A stretch of DNA of 40,084 nt from an uncultured Fibrobacter sp. (GCA_947165045.1 CAMUYW010000027.1:1-40084), one strand, 5' to 3'; positions 1 to 8,457 are shown, counted from the first letter of the stretch. The notes: generated by a model from the letters alone, not told the origin. Numbers and translations are program-made.

Positions 1-247
1 GGTTCCACAACTGATCCATTTTTTCCTGGATTTCTTCGTCGGTCTTACCCAAGACTGTCTTGAACGGGCTTTCATAATTGCCGGTGTAGTAAGCACCTGT
101 AGATTGAGTTCCATCTTTTTCGCAATCCGGGCCATAGTAAGCGCCGTCAGCATCAAAGAAGTTGCCTGTGTAATCGGCTGCATTGGTGAATGTCGGGCCA
201 AGCAGCAAAGCTAAAGAAAGAGAGAAGATAGTTTTTTTCATATTCAT
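1..247 (-). CDS. secreted glycoside hydrolase, GH8-like (5' part only)
   Basis: The gene runs off the left edge and only about 82 N-terminal residues are visible. The start at 247 (an alternative ATG lies at 241) gives a Lys-Lys n-region and a hydrophobic core ending TFTNA, a Sec signal peptide cleaved near residue 23. The mature start has Tyr/Gly-rich sequence and then FKTVLGKTDEEIQEKMDQLW. That segment resembles the opening helix of GH8 enzymes (endoglucanases, chitosanases and reducing-end xylose-releasing exo-oligoxylanases). The family call rests on this short stretch and no catalytic residue is in view. Secretion to the periplasm or outside and action on plant cell-wall glycan are inferred. 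It is transcribed divergently from the radical SAM gene. Confidence 0.5.
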   Translation of the reverse strand, partial: MNMKKTIFSLSLALLLGPTFTNAADYTGNFFDADGAYYGPDCEKDGTQSTGAYYTGNYESPFKTVLGKTDEEIQEKMDQLWN

Positions 248-494
248 GCCACAAAATTACCCTTTTCAATAGATTTTTTAATACATCAAACGAAAATACT
301 AGTGTAAGCCGTTACAACAGGATTTGTACAAATTAAGCAATCAAAAAAAAATGATAAAACCAATATTTTTTCGGGAACCGTTTGCTTTTTTGTGCAGTTG
401 TTATTATATTTAGTGAACAGATAAGCAAGTAAACAAGTGTATCGTAAAGAAATGCGCGGTACATTTGTCTTAGCAATCGTGAAAAGGCTAAAAT

Positions 495-1847
495 ATGGAT
501 TTACGCGAAAAGCTGAACATTCTGGGCGATGCCGCCAAATACGATGTTTCGTGTTCGTCGAGCGGTTCCAAGCGCAACTCGCCCAAAGGCGGGATGGGTT
601 GCGGGCATAGCTCGGGCATTTGCCACACATGGAGTGCCGACGGGCGCTGCATTTCGCTATTGAAAGTGCTGTTCAGCAATGCCTGCAAGTACGATTGCGC
701 TTATTGCGTCAACCGACGGAGCAACGACATTCCGCGAGCGACTTTTACACCCAAGGAACTCATCAACCTCACGCTAGAATTTTATCGCCGCAACTACATC
801 GAAGGGCTCTTTTTGAGTTCGGCAGTCATCGGCACGCCTGATTACACGATGGAACTTTTGATTAAAGTGGCAAAAGAACTGCGTTTAGTGCACCATTTTG
901 GCGGTTACATCCACTTGAAAGCAATTCCTGGAGCAAGTTCAAGACTTTTATTTGAAGCTGGGCTTTATGCCGACCGCAGCAGCGTAAATATCGAAATTCC
1001 CTCCGACAAGCAATTGCAATACCTAGCGCCCGAAAAGAATTTTGCATCCATTTACCGACCGATGAATTTTTTGGCGGAACGCAAATTGGAATACAAAGCA
1101 GATAAATCCAAGTATTCGCCAAAGTTTTTGCCCGCAGGGCAGAGCACGCAAATGATTGTTGGGGCATCGGGGGAGACCGATTTCCAGATTCTCACGCTTT
1201 CGGCAGGCTTTTACAAGCAACAGCAAATGAAGCGCGTGTATTTTTCGGGCTATGTTCCAATCAATGCCGACAAACGCTTGCCGGTCATTACGACAAAGCC
1301 ACCGCTTTTACGCGAACATCGATTGTATCAAGCGGATTGGCTTATGCGTTTTTACAAGTTCGAATACAACGAGATTCTAGACGAAAAGAATCCGTTCTTG
1401 GACCCGGATTTGGACCCAAAAGTGATGTGGGCTTTACGCCATCCGGAATGTTTCCCGGTCGATTTGCAAACCGCCGACTACGAGATGATTTTGCGCGTGC
1501 CAGGAATCGGTGTGAGGTCTGCGCAACTTATTGTAAGCGGCAGGCGTTACAATAAAATTCGTCTGGAGCATTTAAAGAAAATGGGAGTGGTGCTTAAACG
1601 CGCGAAGTACTTCATTTACAACAACGAAGTTCCTCGTGAACTCCATAAGCTTTATCCTGAAATGATTCGTCCGTTGCTGATTGCAGGCAAGCCCAAATCC
1701 GATCAACTAGATTTGTTCGACACCATGCCAACTGCACTTCCCGCACCCTCAACCGCAGCATTGCCTGCACCAGCGCCATTCATCCAGCCCACAAAACGCG
1801 CACCTTTAGCCCCGAATTTATTCCGGGGGGATAGGGTCCATAAATAA
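495..1847 (+). CDS. radical SAM protein, putative DNA modification/repair (rSAM_link_UDG family)
   Basis: This 450-residue protein carries a radical SAM cluster motif CKYDCAYC (Cys64, Cys68, Cys71), with further cysteines at 20, 36, 43 and 52. A helix-hairpin-helix motif, VPGIGVRSAQLIVSGRR, lies near residues 335-352 and suggests DNA contact. Length and motif order match the TIGR03916 family, a putative DNA modification/repair radical SAM protein that is normally paired with a DUF4130 protein; that partner follows 37 bp downstream here. The reaction of the family is not known. The C-terminal 40 residues are a Pro/Ala-rich tail. An A/G-rich AAAGG precedes the ATG at about 8-10 bp. The short spacer to the next gene contains repeated CCGAA units and no clear ribosome-binding site. 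Confidence 0.85.
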   Translation: MDLREKLNILGDAAKYDVSCSSSGSKRNSPKGGMGCGHSSGICHTWSADGRCISLLKVLFSNACKYDCAYCVNRRSNDIPRATFTPKELINLTLEFYRRNYIEGLFLSSAVIGTPDYTMELLIKVAKELRLVHHFGGYIHLKAIPGASSRLLFEAGLYADRSSVNIEIPSDKQLQYLAPEKNFASIYRPMNFLAERKLEYKADKSKYSPKFLPAGQSTQMIVGASGETDFQILTLSAGFYKQQQMKRVYFSGYVPINADKRLPVITTKPPLLREHRLYQADWLMRFYKFEYNEILDEKNPFLDPDLDPKVMWALRHPECFPVDLQTADYEMILRVPGIGVRSAQLIVSGRRYNKIRLEHLKKMGVVLKRAKYFIYNNEVPRELHKLYPEMIRPLLIAGKPKSDQLDLFDTMPTALPAPSTAALPAPAPFIQPTKRAPLAPNLFRGDRVHK

Positions 1848-1884
1848 AAATTCCGAACTCCGAATTCCTAATTCCGAATTAAAA

Positions 1885-2781
1885 ATGTCTCTCGCCATTC
1901 ATTACGATTCTACTTTCGACGGTTTCTTGAGCGCGGTTTTCGAGATTTACCGCCAGCACCTTGATGTCATAAGCTTTGTCGCCGAGCGCACTTATGAAGC
2001 AGAACACCAAACAGCCACCGACATTTTCACGCAACCGTTTCACATCGAAACATCCGAAGAATCCGCAAGGCGTCTCAAGCGCGCCATCGTCAACGCCGCA
2101 AGCAAAGACGTACTGAACTTGCTCGAAACATGCTTCCGCTCCGAAGATGCGGGAATCGAGATGAACATACTCGCATACTTGCGCAAGCTATTTGCTGGCA
2201 TCGACCCGAATTACGGGCGCAATCCATCGAGCCTCGAAATGATTCCGCTCATCACCATCGCTCGCTCGGTCCGTCGCGAAATGGATAACATGTACGGAAT
2301 GGTGCGTTTCAACAAAGCTCCCGACGGCATGTACATTGCAGAAATCGAGCCCAAGTACGACATTCTCGAAATGATTATTGGGCATTTCCGCTGCCGCTAC
2401 CCGAACGGTACATGGGCGATTATCGACGTCAAGCGCGGATTTGGCGTGTACTACGAGAACTACAAAACACATTTTGTAACAGTTCCCGACCCAAGTTACA
2501 TTTCTGCGCATGCGCCTCCAGACGAATTCACACGCATGTGGAAGTCTTATTACGACACAATGGCGATAAAGGAACGCCTTAACCCGCGCCTGTTGCGGCG
2601 GTGCTTGCCCGTTCGCTATTGGAAACACCTTCCGGAGCGTTCTCTAACAAGCTTTTCGAACGAGCGGGTAGGGGAGACCAGGCCTCAGCTTCCGTCCGCA
2701 GCCGCAAAATCCAATGCAGTAGCCTCAATAGAGTCAAGTTCTCGTCTTACACGACCTGAGCGAGCCTCTTTGCATCCATAA
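1885..2781 (+). CDS. DUF4130 protein, partner of the radical SAM protein
   Basis: This 298-residue protein begins with the typical DUF4130 opening (YDSTFDGFLSAVFEIY). It continues through a MYGMVRFNKAP segment near residue 140 and a C-terminal region with FTRMWKSYYDTMAIKERLNP and LPVRYWKHLPE. These features fit TIGR03915, described as a probable DNA metabolism protein coupled to radical SAM genes. In some genomes the domain is fused to a uracil-DNA glycosylase-like region; here that fusion is absent. After about residue 250 the sequence becomes Ser/Ala/Arg-rich and looks unlike the family, so the last 45 residues may be a non-conserved tail. It probably forms an operon with the preceding gene. 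No enzymatic role is established. Confidence 0.82.
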   Translation: MSLAIHYDSTFDGFLSAVFEIYRQHLDVISFVAERTYEAEHQTATDIFTQPFHIETSEESARRLKRAIVNAASKDVLNLLETCFRSEDAGIEMNILAYLRKLFAGIDPNYGRNPSSLEMIPLITIARSVRREMDNMYGMVRFNKAPDGMYIAEIEPKYDILEMIIGHFRCRYPNGTWAIIDVKRGFGVYYENYKTHFVTVPDPSYISAHAPPDEFTRMWKSYYDTMAIKERLNPRLLRRCLPVRYWKHLPERSLTSFSNERVGETRPQLPSAAAKSNAVASIESSSRLTRPERASLHP

Positions 2782-2915
2782 GTCCTTTAATTCTGTATGC
2801 TTACACAATGTTTCTCGCTGAATTTTTTATATATGCGTAAAAAAATTTGGCTCTAAAAAAACATTTAGTTGTATATTTATATTGGATTAATGAATTTATG
2901 GAGAAAATAAAAGAT

Positions 2916-4535
2916 ATGAACGGCTCTTCTGTCAAACCGGGCTTTTTCGTTCAAGATTCTTTTCTGTATAGCAAGGACAACGAAAAGGTTGTCCTCCGTG
3001 GTGTGAACCACATGTTTATTTGGACTGATCGCGAAGGCAAGACAATCCCCGAGATTGCCAAGACCGGCGCAAACTGTGTGAGAATTGTTTGGAATACCCG
3101 CGGCCGAATCAGCGACCTTGACAACATCATTTCGCTTTGCATTGCAAACGGCATGATTCCCATTCCGGAAATCCATGACACAACCGGTAACTGGGACCGT
3201 TTAAGTGACGCTCTCGAATTTTGGCTCCGCGAAGAAACGCTCCAGATGATTTACAATCATCAGGAATACCTAATTTTGAACATCGGTAACGAACCTGGCG
3301 ACAAGGCCCAGAGTCCCGATGAATTTTTCAATGCCTACAACATCATCGTGACAAAGCTCCGCGCTTCTGGCGTGCGAGTCCCTATCATGATCGACGCCGA
3401 CGAATGGGGCCAAAACGAAAAGAACCTTTTGAACGTTGGCCCGAAACTTTTGCAGGCAGACCCAGAACACAATTTGATTTTCTCGATTCACATGTGGTGG
3501 CCCACGGAACGCCACAATCCGGTGGCAAGCGGCTATGAGACCGTCAAGGACCGCATCAAGGGCACGCTCGAAGAATCTCTCAAGCGCAAAATTCCGCTGA
3601 TTGTCGGCGAATTTGCTCCGGTTGCAGCTGGCGGCGTGAGAGAAATCCCTTACAAGTATATCATGTCGGAATGCGAACGCCTGAACATCGGTTGGCTCGC
3701 ATGGAGCTGGGGCCCGGGTAACTTCGATAGCCCCGAAATGGACATGACTGTCCACGGTTCCTACAACACGCTCGTAGGCTGGGGCAAAGAAATCGCCATA
3801 GACAGTTCTCTCGGCATTCAGAACACGAGTGTCATTCCGAACTTTATCCAGAACAAGGACTTTACAACGGGTTCTCAGGGAACCGGCACGAACATCATTG
3901 AAAACGGCGACTTTAGTGCCGAAGATCCTCTCAGCGGTTGGACAACCGACTTCTGGGGCGGCAAGGGTGATGTTACCGTTAAAGATGGAGTCGTCCATTT
4001 CGACATCAAAAAGGGCGGCAAGGATTCCTGGAATCTCCAGTTCAAGCAGCACTTTGCACTCCACAAGGGTGTCACGTACATTTTCAGCATGCGCGCCAAG
4101 GCCGACAAGCCACGTACGCTCAACGTGAACATCAAGAAAGACTGCGAAACTTACACGCCGTACGCTAACGGCCGAATCCTCGACTTGAGCACAAGCTGGC
4201 AAAACTTCAGCTGGAAATTCACAATGAAGGAAGAAACCGACGTGGATGCAGTGCTTATCTTCGATATGGGCGGCGTGCCTATTTCTTGGAATCTCGCCGA
4301 CGTATCGCTTGTTCATGCACGCAGCGTTGCCGACCGCCTCAACAGAACGTTCCAGCGCAACGTGCAAAAGAACTCCGGCTACTTCAACGCCCCGAACGGT
4401 CCGTGGGAATTGCACCTGTACTCGACCAACGGCACATTGCTTGATATTCTCGACAAGGGCAAAGGTGGGGAAGGCATGCGCCAGTATCCGAAGATTGAAC
4501 GCAGCGGCATTATGGTCATCAAAGACCTTGGCTAA
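2916..4535 (+). CDS. GH5 endo-glycanase (mannanase-like) with carbohydrate-binding module
   Basis: The GH5 catalytic domain spans about residues 5-300. It has LRGVNHMF, IAKTGANCVRIVW, acid/base Glu126 in NIGNEPG and nucleophile Glu232 in IVGEFAP. The LRGVNH and AKTGAN pattern is like GH5 subfamily 8 beta-mannanases. Residues ~325-475 form a CBM4/9-type beta-sandwich module (IIENGDF, LSGWTTDFWG). The tail (LHLYSTNGTLLDI to the end) resembles the sorting-like tails of other secreted enzymes in this window. The ATG at 2916 was chosen because GGAG lies 12 bp upstream. ATG 2898 and TTG 2847 are in-frame alternatives. None of these starts gives a signal peptide, which is odd for such an enzyme. A strong terminator follows. 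Confidence 0.85.
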   Translation: MNGSSVKPGFFVQDSFLYSKDNEKVVLRGVNHMFIWTDREGKTIPEIAKTGANCVRIVWNTRGRISDLDNIISLCIANGMIPIPEIHDTTGNWDRLSDALEFWLREETLQMIYNHQEYLILNIGNEPGDKAQSPDEFFNAYNIIVTKLRASGVRVPIMIDADEWGQNEKNLLNVGPKLLQADPEHNLIFSIHMWWPTERHNPVASGYETVKDRIKGTLEESLKRKIPLIVGEFAPVAAGGVREIPYKYIMSECERLNIGWLAWSWGPGNFDSPEMDMTVHGSYNTLVGWGKEIAIDSSLGIQNTSVIPNFIQNKDFTTGSQGTGTNIIENGDFSAEDPLSGWTTDFWGGKGDVTVKDGVVHFDIKKGGKDSWNLQFKQHFALHKGVTYIFSMRAKADKPRTLNVNIKKDCETYTPYANGRILDLSTSWQNFSWKFTMKEETDVDAVLIFDMGGVPISWNLADVSLVHARSVADRLNRTFQRNVQKNSGYFNAPNGPWELHLYSTNGTLLDILDKGKGGEGMRQYPKIERSGIMVIKDLG

Positions 4536-4551
4536 AGCTATTTAAACAGCC

Positions 4552-4593
4552 AAAAAGCCGCGCTGTCCAAAAGGATTTGCGCGGCTTTTTTTT
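4552..4593 (+). terminator. rho-independent terminator after the GH5 gene
   Basis: A perfect 7-bp stem GCCGCGC (4557-4563) / GCGCGGC (4579-4585) is followed by eight T. An A-run precedes it, but the downstream gene is on the opposite strand and ends about 30 bp away, so the site may work in both directions. Confidence 0.85.
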
Positions 4594-4620
4594 GTAATTC
4601 CGTAACTTGGCTACAGTTAA

Positions 4621-5196
4621 CTACGCCTTTGCGATTTTCAAGCCATCGCTAAACGCCTTGCCGACTTTTTCGCCAACAACGCGGTAAGCATGAGCTGCGG
4701 AATCGTAAGAAATCGGTTCGACCTTCCCGAGATCGACCTTGCCATCTTCGCCAAGAACACGCTCGTCGGCGCTGGTATTCACGACTCTACCCACAATGTA
4801 GGTGCTACCATCAAAATCCGGGCTGCATTCCTTGAGTTCACATTCAAGCGTGAGCGGGAATTCTTCGAACATCGGAGCATCCACATGCGCACTCTTAATC
4901 ACATGGACACCGGACTTTTCGACCTTGTTCGGCATTTTCTTGCCACTCACCACGCCAAAGAAATCCGAAATCGTAGCCGTTTGGCGCGTACCAAAACTAA
5001 CGGTAAACGCCTTACGAGCCTTGATATTTTCCGTTGTCTTGTGGTCCGTACCAAGGCAAATCGAGATCTCGTCTTCTTCACGCTGACCACCCCAAGCCGC
5101 GTTCATAGCGTTAGGAGTGCCGTCTTCGTTGTAGGTCGCAATGATGAGCACAGGCAGGGGAGTGATAATAGCCTTTTTACCAAAATCTTTACGCAT
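4621..5196 (-). CDS. flavin reductase-like domain protein
   Basis: This 191-residue protein has the split-barrel FMN-binding fold of the flavin reductase-like/DIM6-NTAB family. It shows PLPVLIIATYNEDGTPNAMNAAW near the N-terminus, then ICLGTDHKTTENIKARKAFTV, then a DFFGVVSGK segment. Such proteins bind FMN and may reduce flavin with NAD(P)H or act as small flavoprotein oxidoreductases; the substrate cannot be told. No signal peptide is present, so it is cytoplasmic. AGAAGGA precedes the ATG by about 6 bp. It is monocistronic by layout, converging with the GH5 gene and lying 36 bp downstream of a lipoprotein gene on the same strand. Confidence 0.8.
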   Translation of the reverse strand: MRKDFGKKAIITPLPVLIIATYNEDGTPNAMNAAWGGQREEDEISICLGTDHKTTENIKARKAFTVSFGTRQTATISDFFGVVSGKKMPNKVEKSGVHVIKSAHVDAPMFEEFPLTLECELKECSPDFDGSTYIVGRVVNTSADERVLGEDGKVDLGKVEPISYDSAAHAYRVVGEKVGKAFSDGLKIAKA

Positions 5197-5232
5197 AAAA
5201 TATCCTTCTATAAAACTTTTGCGCCTTAAATA

Positions 5233-6261
5233 TTAGAAATCATCATCAGAAATAACACCTGTTTCCTGAATATTGTCGCATTCAGCGATCAACGACGGAG
5301 CAACCAACGGAACCATATTATTCGGAACAGGACCTGAAAGTTTTTCCGTAATAATATTTCCATTGCAAGTCACAATAGTTCCATCGTCATCCTCGACAGC
5401 CTCCGCCTTCGCCTTGACGCATTCCTGATCAATCACGCTTTGCGGGACATTCGGGGCAAATTCAGCAATACCCGACAAAGTGAAAATGTTTTTTTGGAAC
5501 GTTGCTTCAAAAGTCATCGTAACAGAATCCGGAGCGACGATGACCATTTTGAAGACATCATCCGTATCTTGCAAAATATCGCATGTGGCTTTGCCATTTT
5601 CTGTTTTGGGAGGAATATAAGCCGAACTTGAACTTTGGGGGAGTTGGATTTGAGCAGAACTCGAGGATATCCCCATTGAACTCGAACTTTCCATTTCAGG
5701 GAACATCAATTTCATGAGGTCACACATTTCCTGTGCTTTCTCAGCAACTTCTTCAAACGTTTCCCCGTTAGTCGGTTTTGTTTGCTTGGCGGTTACGGAA
5801 CGTTTCCCGCAAGTCACCGTAGTCCCTCCGGCAAGAGCATCTTCTTTTGCATCTTCGCAATACTGTTTTACTTTAGCATCAGAAATTTTTGTATCGTAAA
5901 GAACAGTCGTTTCCATTTCGACCTGATTACCAGGAAGAAGAGTCATTGATGTTTTGTTCAATGCTTCATCGGCATAGGTCATGTAAAGTTCGACCTTTTT
6001 TTCCGCGGCATTCGACAATACATAGCAATCATTCTTGGTAAAATTAGTCGCATCTTCAGACATAAAAATCGTATCGTTCGCAAAAATAGCAGAGCTACTA
6101 GAATAAATATAGGAACTACTAGATAAGACCCCTTGAAATCCTTGAACCGATGAAGACGAATTCGTGGGGCTAAATGGAGCCGGCGACACAGGATCTTCCG
6201 TCGAACAAGCGGCTAGAACAAGTGCCGCAGCGGAAGATGCGGTCAATAACTTTTTAACCAT
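5233..6261 (-). CDS. lipoprotein with two four-cysteine domains and poly-Ser linkers
   Basis: This 342-residue protein starts with a lipoprotein signal peptide (VLAAC, lipid Cys19). Serine-rich linkers with SSSS runs follow at residues 35-58 and 192-213. Between and after them are two copies of a roughly 105-residue domain. Each has four cysteines in matching positions: 79, 135, 151, 180 in the first and 227, 281, 299, 328 in the second. The cysteine contexts are alike (QYC/QEC and VTC). No known family was recognised. Poly-Ser linkers are common in Fibrobacter surface proteins. AAAGGAG lies 7 bp before the ATG. It is probably co-transcribed with the shorter paralogue upstream (39-bp gap). 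Function unknown; likely envelope-anchored. Confidence 0.75.
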   Translation of the reverse strand: MVKKLLTASSAAALVLAACSTEDPVSPAPFSPTNSSSSVQGFQGVLSSSSYIYSSSSAIFANDTIFMSEDATNFTKNDCYVLSNAAEKKVELYMTYADEALNKTSMTLLPGNQVEMETTVLYDTKISDAKVKQYCEDAKEDALAGGTTVTCGKRSVTAKQTKPTNGETFEEVAEKAQEMCDLMKLMFPEMESSSSMGISSSSAQIQLPQSSSSAYIPPKTENGKATCDILQDTDDVFKMVIVAPDSVTMTFEATFQKNIFTLSGIAEFAPNVPQSVIDQECVKAKAEAVEDDDGTIVTCNGNIITEKLSGPVPNNMVPLVAPSLIAECDNIQETGVISDDDF

Positions 6262-6300
6262 TCATTTTCTCCTTTTAATAATCATCGACAACATTATTCT

Positions 6301-6714
6301 TTAATGAATCATCTGCCTGCAAGAATTGACCGCGCTTTTTAACGCATCTTCAAAACTGATATTAGCAGGAGCAACTTCTTTAATATTTATAGAATGATCA
6401 CCACAAACAATTTGAGCATTTTTTTCCTGAGCTTCTTGCTTGTTTGCTTCGCATTCCTGTTGAACATATGCCACAGGCACATCTGGAGCATAAGAGACAT
6501 CGTATTCGATATTCGCTAAATTACCAGCAATCGTAGTCGTTGTTGTCAACGTAGAATTTTCAGTCACAACTTCCATAATAAACGTATCATCCGAAGTGGC
6601 GTTGGCCGAACAGCTAAGCACTTTGGAGCCCGAAGCCGACGTGGAATTATCAGAACCACAACCGGAAAAAACAAGAGTTGCCGCAGCAGAAATCAAGAAA
6701 GCCTTTTTGAGCAT
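6301..6714 (-). CDS. small lipoprotein with one four-cysteine domain
   Basis: This 137-residue lipoprotein has the lipobox VFSGC (lipid Cys19) and a short Ser/Thr-rich spacer. It carries one copy of the domain found twice in the neighbouring 342-residue protein. The domain cysteines are 35, 88, 104 and 132, in contexts QQEC and IVC like its paralogues. The periodic beta-prone Thr-rich stretch (TLTTTTTIAG) suggests a small beta-sheet fold stabilised by two disulfides, which is inference. AGAAGGAG precedes the ATG at 6714 by about 5 bp. It is the first gene of a likely two-gene operon. Function unknown. Confidence 0.75.
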   Translation of the reverse strand: MLKKAFLISAAATLVFSGCGSDNSTSASGSKVLSCSANATSDDTFIMEVVTENSTLTTTTTIAGNLANIEYDVSYAPDVPVAYVQQECEANKQEAQEKNAQIVCGDHSINIKEVAPANISFEDALKSAVNSCRQMIH

Positions 6715-6866
6715 AAAACTCCTTCTAGTAATATATCTTCCATAAAATATAAAACTTGAGAGGGAATTGTTCTACAAACTAAACTAATATTGCAATAATT
6801 TACAACAGAAACATTCTCTGAATACCATATAAAAGACAATTTTTGTACATTGTCCTTAACAAATTT

Positions 6867-7487
6867 ATGAAAAGCCTTAAAATTTTGCCAATAATCGCCA
6901 TTGCGTTCCTGGCGGCGTGCAAATCAACCGTTCCACAGTCCGAAAGCCTGCTCGAAGAACGTGTTTCGACAGCACAAGAAAATAGTTCGAGTTCTTTAGA
7001 ATTGCCTGTAAAAAGCGATAAAGATTCTACAGTTATTTTTGAACGTATAAAAAGCTACGTCTTTGATTCCGTTATGACGGACATGACTGCAAACTTTACC
7101 GTTATGGAACATATTTGTTGTGGCGAAGTTCCATCTGATCTCTTATCATGGTGCGAAGTTAAATATGACAGTACGCAAATCCATTTAAACATGACAAGTC
7201 GTGATGAAACATATCAATTTAACTTGAAAATTGAAAATGGAATAGCGTTTGCCCAAAAAACATACAGCAATCTCGATCAGGAAAAAATAAAAGATTTATG
7301 CACCCAACACAAAAGCGACTCAACAAAGAAAAACGTTGCTTGCGAAAATAATGCTATAACATTCGCATTCAAAGATGACTTTAGTGGTTATGACTTACGT
7401 CAACTTGGTAAACAAGATTTTGAACTTAGATGTTTCTTAAAGACTATTGGAGAACGTTATAGCTGCGATATATGTAATTACGAATGA
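6867..7487 (+). CDS. lipoprotein with one divergent four-cysteine domain
   Basis: This 206-residue protein was read from the ATG at 6867 because that gives a clean lipoprotein signal peptide (AFLAAC, lipid Cys18). A TTG at 6843 would add eight residues before it. A short SSSS linker follows. The domain cysteines 96, 145, 159 and 189 have spacings 49/14/30, close to those of the two lipoproteins on the opposite strand (53-56/16-18/28-29), so it appears to be a divergent paralogue. Extra cysteines occur at 84, 85, 200 and 203. Base composition is more AT-rich than in the flanking chaperone genes. No clear ribosome-binding site was seen. Function unknown. Confidence 0.7.
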   Translation: MKSLKILPIIAIAFLAACKSTVPQSESLLEERVSTAQENSSSSLELPVKSDKDSTVIFERIKSYVFDSVMTDMTANFTVMEHICCGEVPSDLLSWCEVKYDSTQIHLNMTSRDETYQFNLKIENGIAFAQKTYSNLDQEKIKDLCTQHKSDSTKKNVACENNAITFAFKDDFSGYDLRQLGKQDFELRCFLKTIGERYSCDICNYE

Positions 7488-7583
7488 GATTAAAAAGTAA
7501 AACAAAACCAATGGTTCGCTTCTTTACATTAGTTTACATAATCCGCATTATCGGAAATACTTAAACAGGAAGGAGAGGCGGCT

Positions 7584-7600
7584 AGTTTCACATTTAAACG
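7584..7600 (+). promoter_or_regulatory. imperfect palindrome upstream of the grpE promoter
   Basis: AGTTTCACATTTAAACG shares 12 of 17 positions with CGTTTCATATTGAAGCG at 12582-12598 upstream of dnaK. It ends 18 bp before the sigma-54-type -24 element, against 20 bp at dnaK. It is a candidate binding site for a shared regulator; the regulator is unknown. Confidence 0.5.
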
Positions 7601-7618
7601 GTTTTTATGGTTTGTCCG

Positions 7619-7635
7619 TTGGCACAAAATTTGCT
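7619..7635 (+). promoter_or_regulatory. sigma-54 (-24/-12) promoter of grpE
   Basis: TTGGCAC, 5 bp, then TTGCT matches the sigma-54 consensus TGGCAC-N5-TTGCW with the invariant GG and GC ten bases apart. The start site would be near 7646, giving a leader of about 60 bases. A second TTGGCAC at 7640 lacks a -12 GC. Confidence 0.7.
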
Positions 7636-7708
7636 AACTTTGGCACGAAAATTAGTCGAAAATGTAAAACACCCGCCCAACGGGCAATTTTAAAGGAATT
7701 TTATTATC

Positions 7709-8398
7709 ATGGCTGAAGAAAAGAATCCGGAACAGAACGCAGAACCGACCGCAGAAGAACGTGCTCAATTTGAACAGGACGTGCTCAAGGCCGCCCAGGA
7801 TGCAATGAATCTGGAAGCCGAAGCCAATGGTTCGGCAGGCTCAGCAACCGACAATGCCAACGCCGAAAAGCCCGCTGACGTAGAAGGTCAAAATGCAGAA
7901 GCACCAAAGGCCGAAGAAAAAGCCGCCGAACAGCCCGCAGCACCTTCCGCCGAAGAAATTTTGAAACAGCAGCTTGCCGACGCTAACGACCGTTTTGTGC
8001 GTTTGATGGCCGAATTCGAAAACTTCCGCCGCCGTAATGCCAAGGAACAGCTTGATCTCATCGAAACCGCGAATGGCAAGCTTCTCGAAAAGCTCTCTGA
8101 AGTCCAGGACAATTTCGAACGTGCTTTCGCCAGCGAAAACAAAGCCAAGGATCTAGAAGCTTTCGAAAAAGGCATGCAGATGATTTACAATCAGTTCTCC
8201 AAGGTCCTCACGGATGCTGGTCTCGAACAGATTGACCCAACAGGCAAGGAATTCGACCCAAACCTTCACGAAGCTCTGATGCAGCAGCCTTCCGAAACAA
8301 TCCCCGAAGGCCATGTTGTGACCGTCTTCCAGAAGGGTTACAAGCTCAAGAACAAGATCTTGAAGACCGCGAAGGTCATCGTATCCTCTGGAAAATAA
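7709..8398 (+). CDS. grpE: nucleotide exchange factor GrpE
   Basis: This 229-residue protein speeds ADP release from DnaK in the cytoplasm. The first 85 residues are an acidic, Ala/Glu-rich, probably disordered extension. The coiled-coil region (about 85-150) holds RLMAEFENFRRR, a GrpE hallmark. The C-terminal beta domain has DPNLHEALMQ and the family-typical VFQKGYKLKNKILKTAKVIV ending. AAAGGA lies 11 bp before the ATG. Unlike many bacteria, the gene is not adjacent to dnaK: about 4.3 kb with a GH43 gene and unknown genes intervenes. Its upstream region carries a sigma-54-type promoter and a palindrome also seen at dnaK, which points to co-regulation despite the separation. Confidence 0.95.
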   Translation: MAEEKNPEQNAEPTAEERAQFEQDVLKAAQDAMNLEAEANGSAGSATDNANAEKPADVEGQNAEAPKAEEKAAEQPAAPSAEEILKQQLADANDRFVRLMAEFENFRRRNAKEQLDLIETANGKLLEKLSEVQDNFERAFASENKAKDLEAFEKGMQMIYNQFSKVLTDAGLEQIDPTGKEFDPNLHEALMQQPSETIPEGHVVTVFQKGYKLKNKILKTAKVIVSSGK

Positions 8399-8409
8399 AT
8401 TCCGACTCC

Positions 8410-8457
8410 CCTTGTCACCCCGGATTCGTCATCCTCGGAGCAACGCGGAGGGGATCC
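8410..8457. repeat. intergenic dispersed repeat-like sequence
   Basis: The stretch with GTCATCCTCGGAGCAACGCGG and ending GGGGATCC resembles the TCATCCTGAG...GAAGGATCC-type element at 16029-16077. It lies just after grpE. No coding potential was seen. Confidence 0.4.

Noticed and set aside
7640..7656. Second TTGGCAC before grpE as a tandem sigma-54 promoter
   Set aside because: The expected GC of the -12 element is missing at the right distance.
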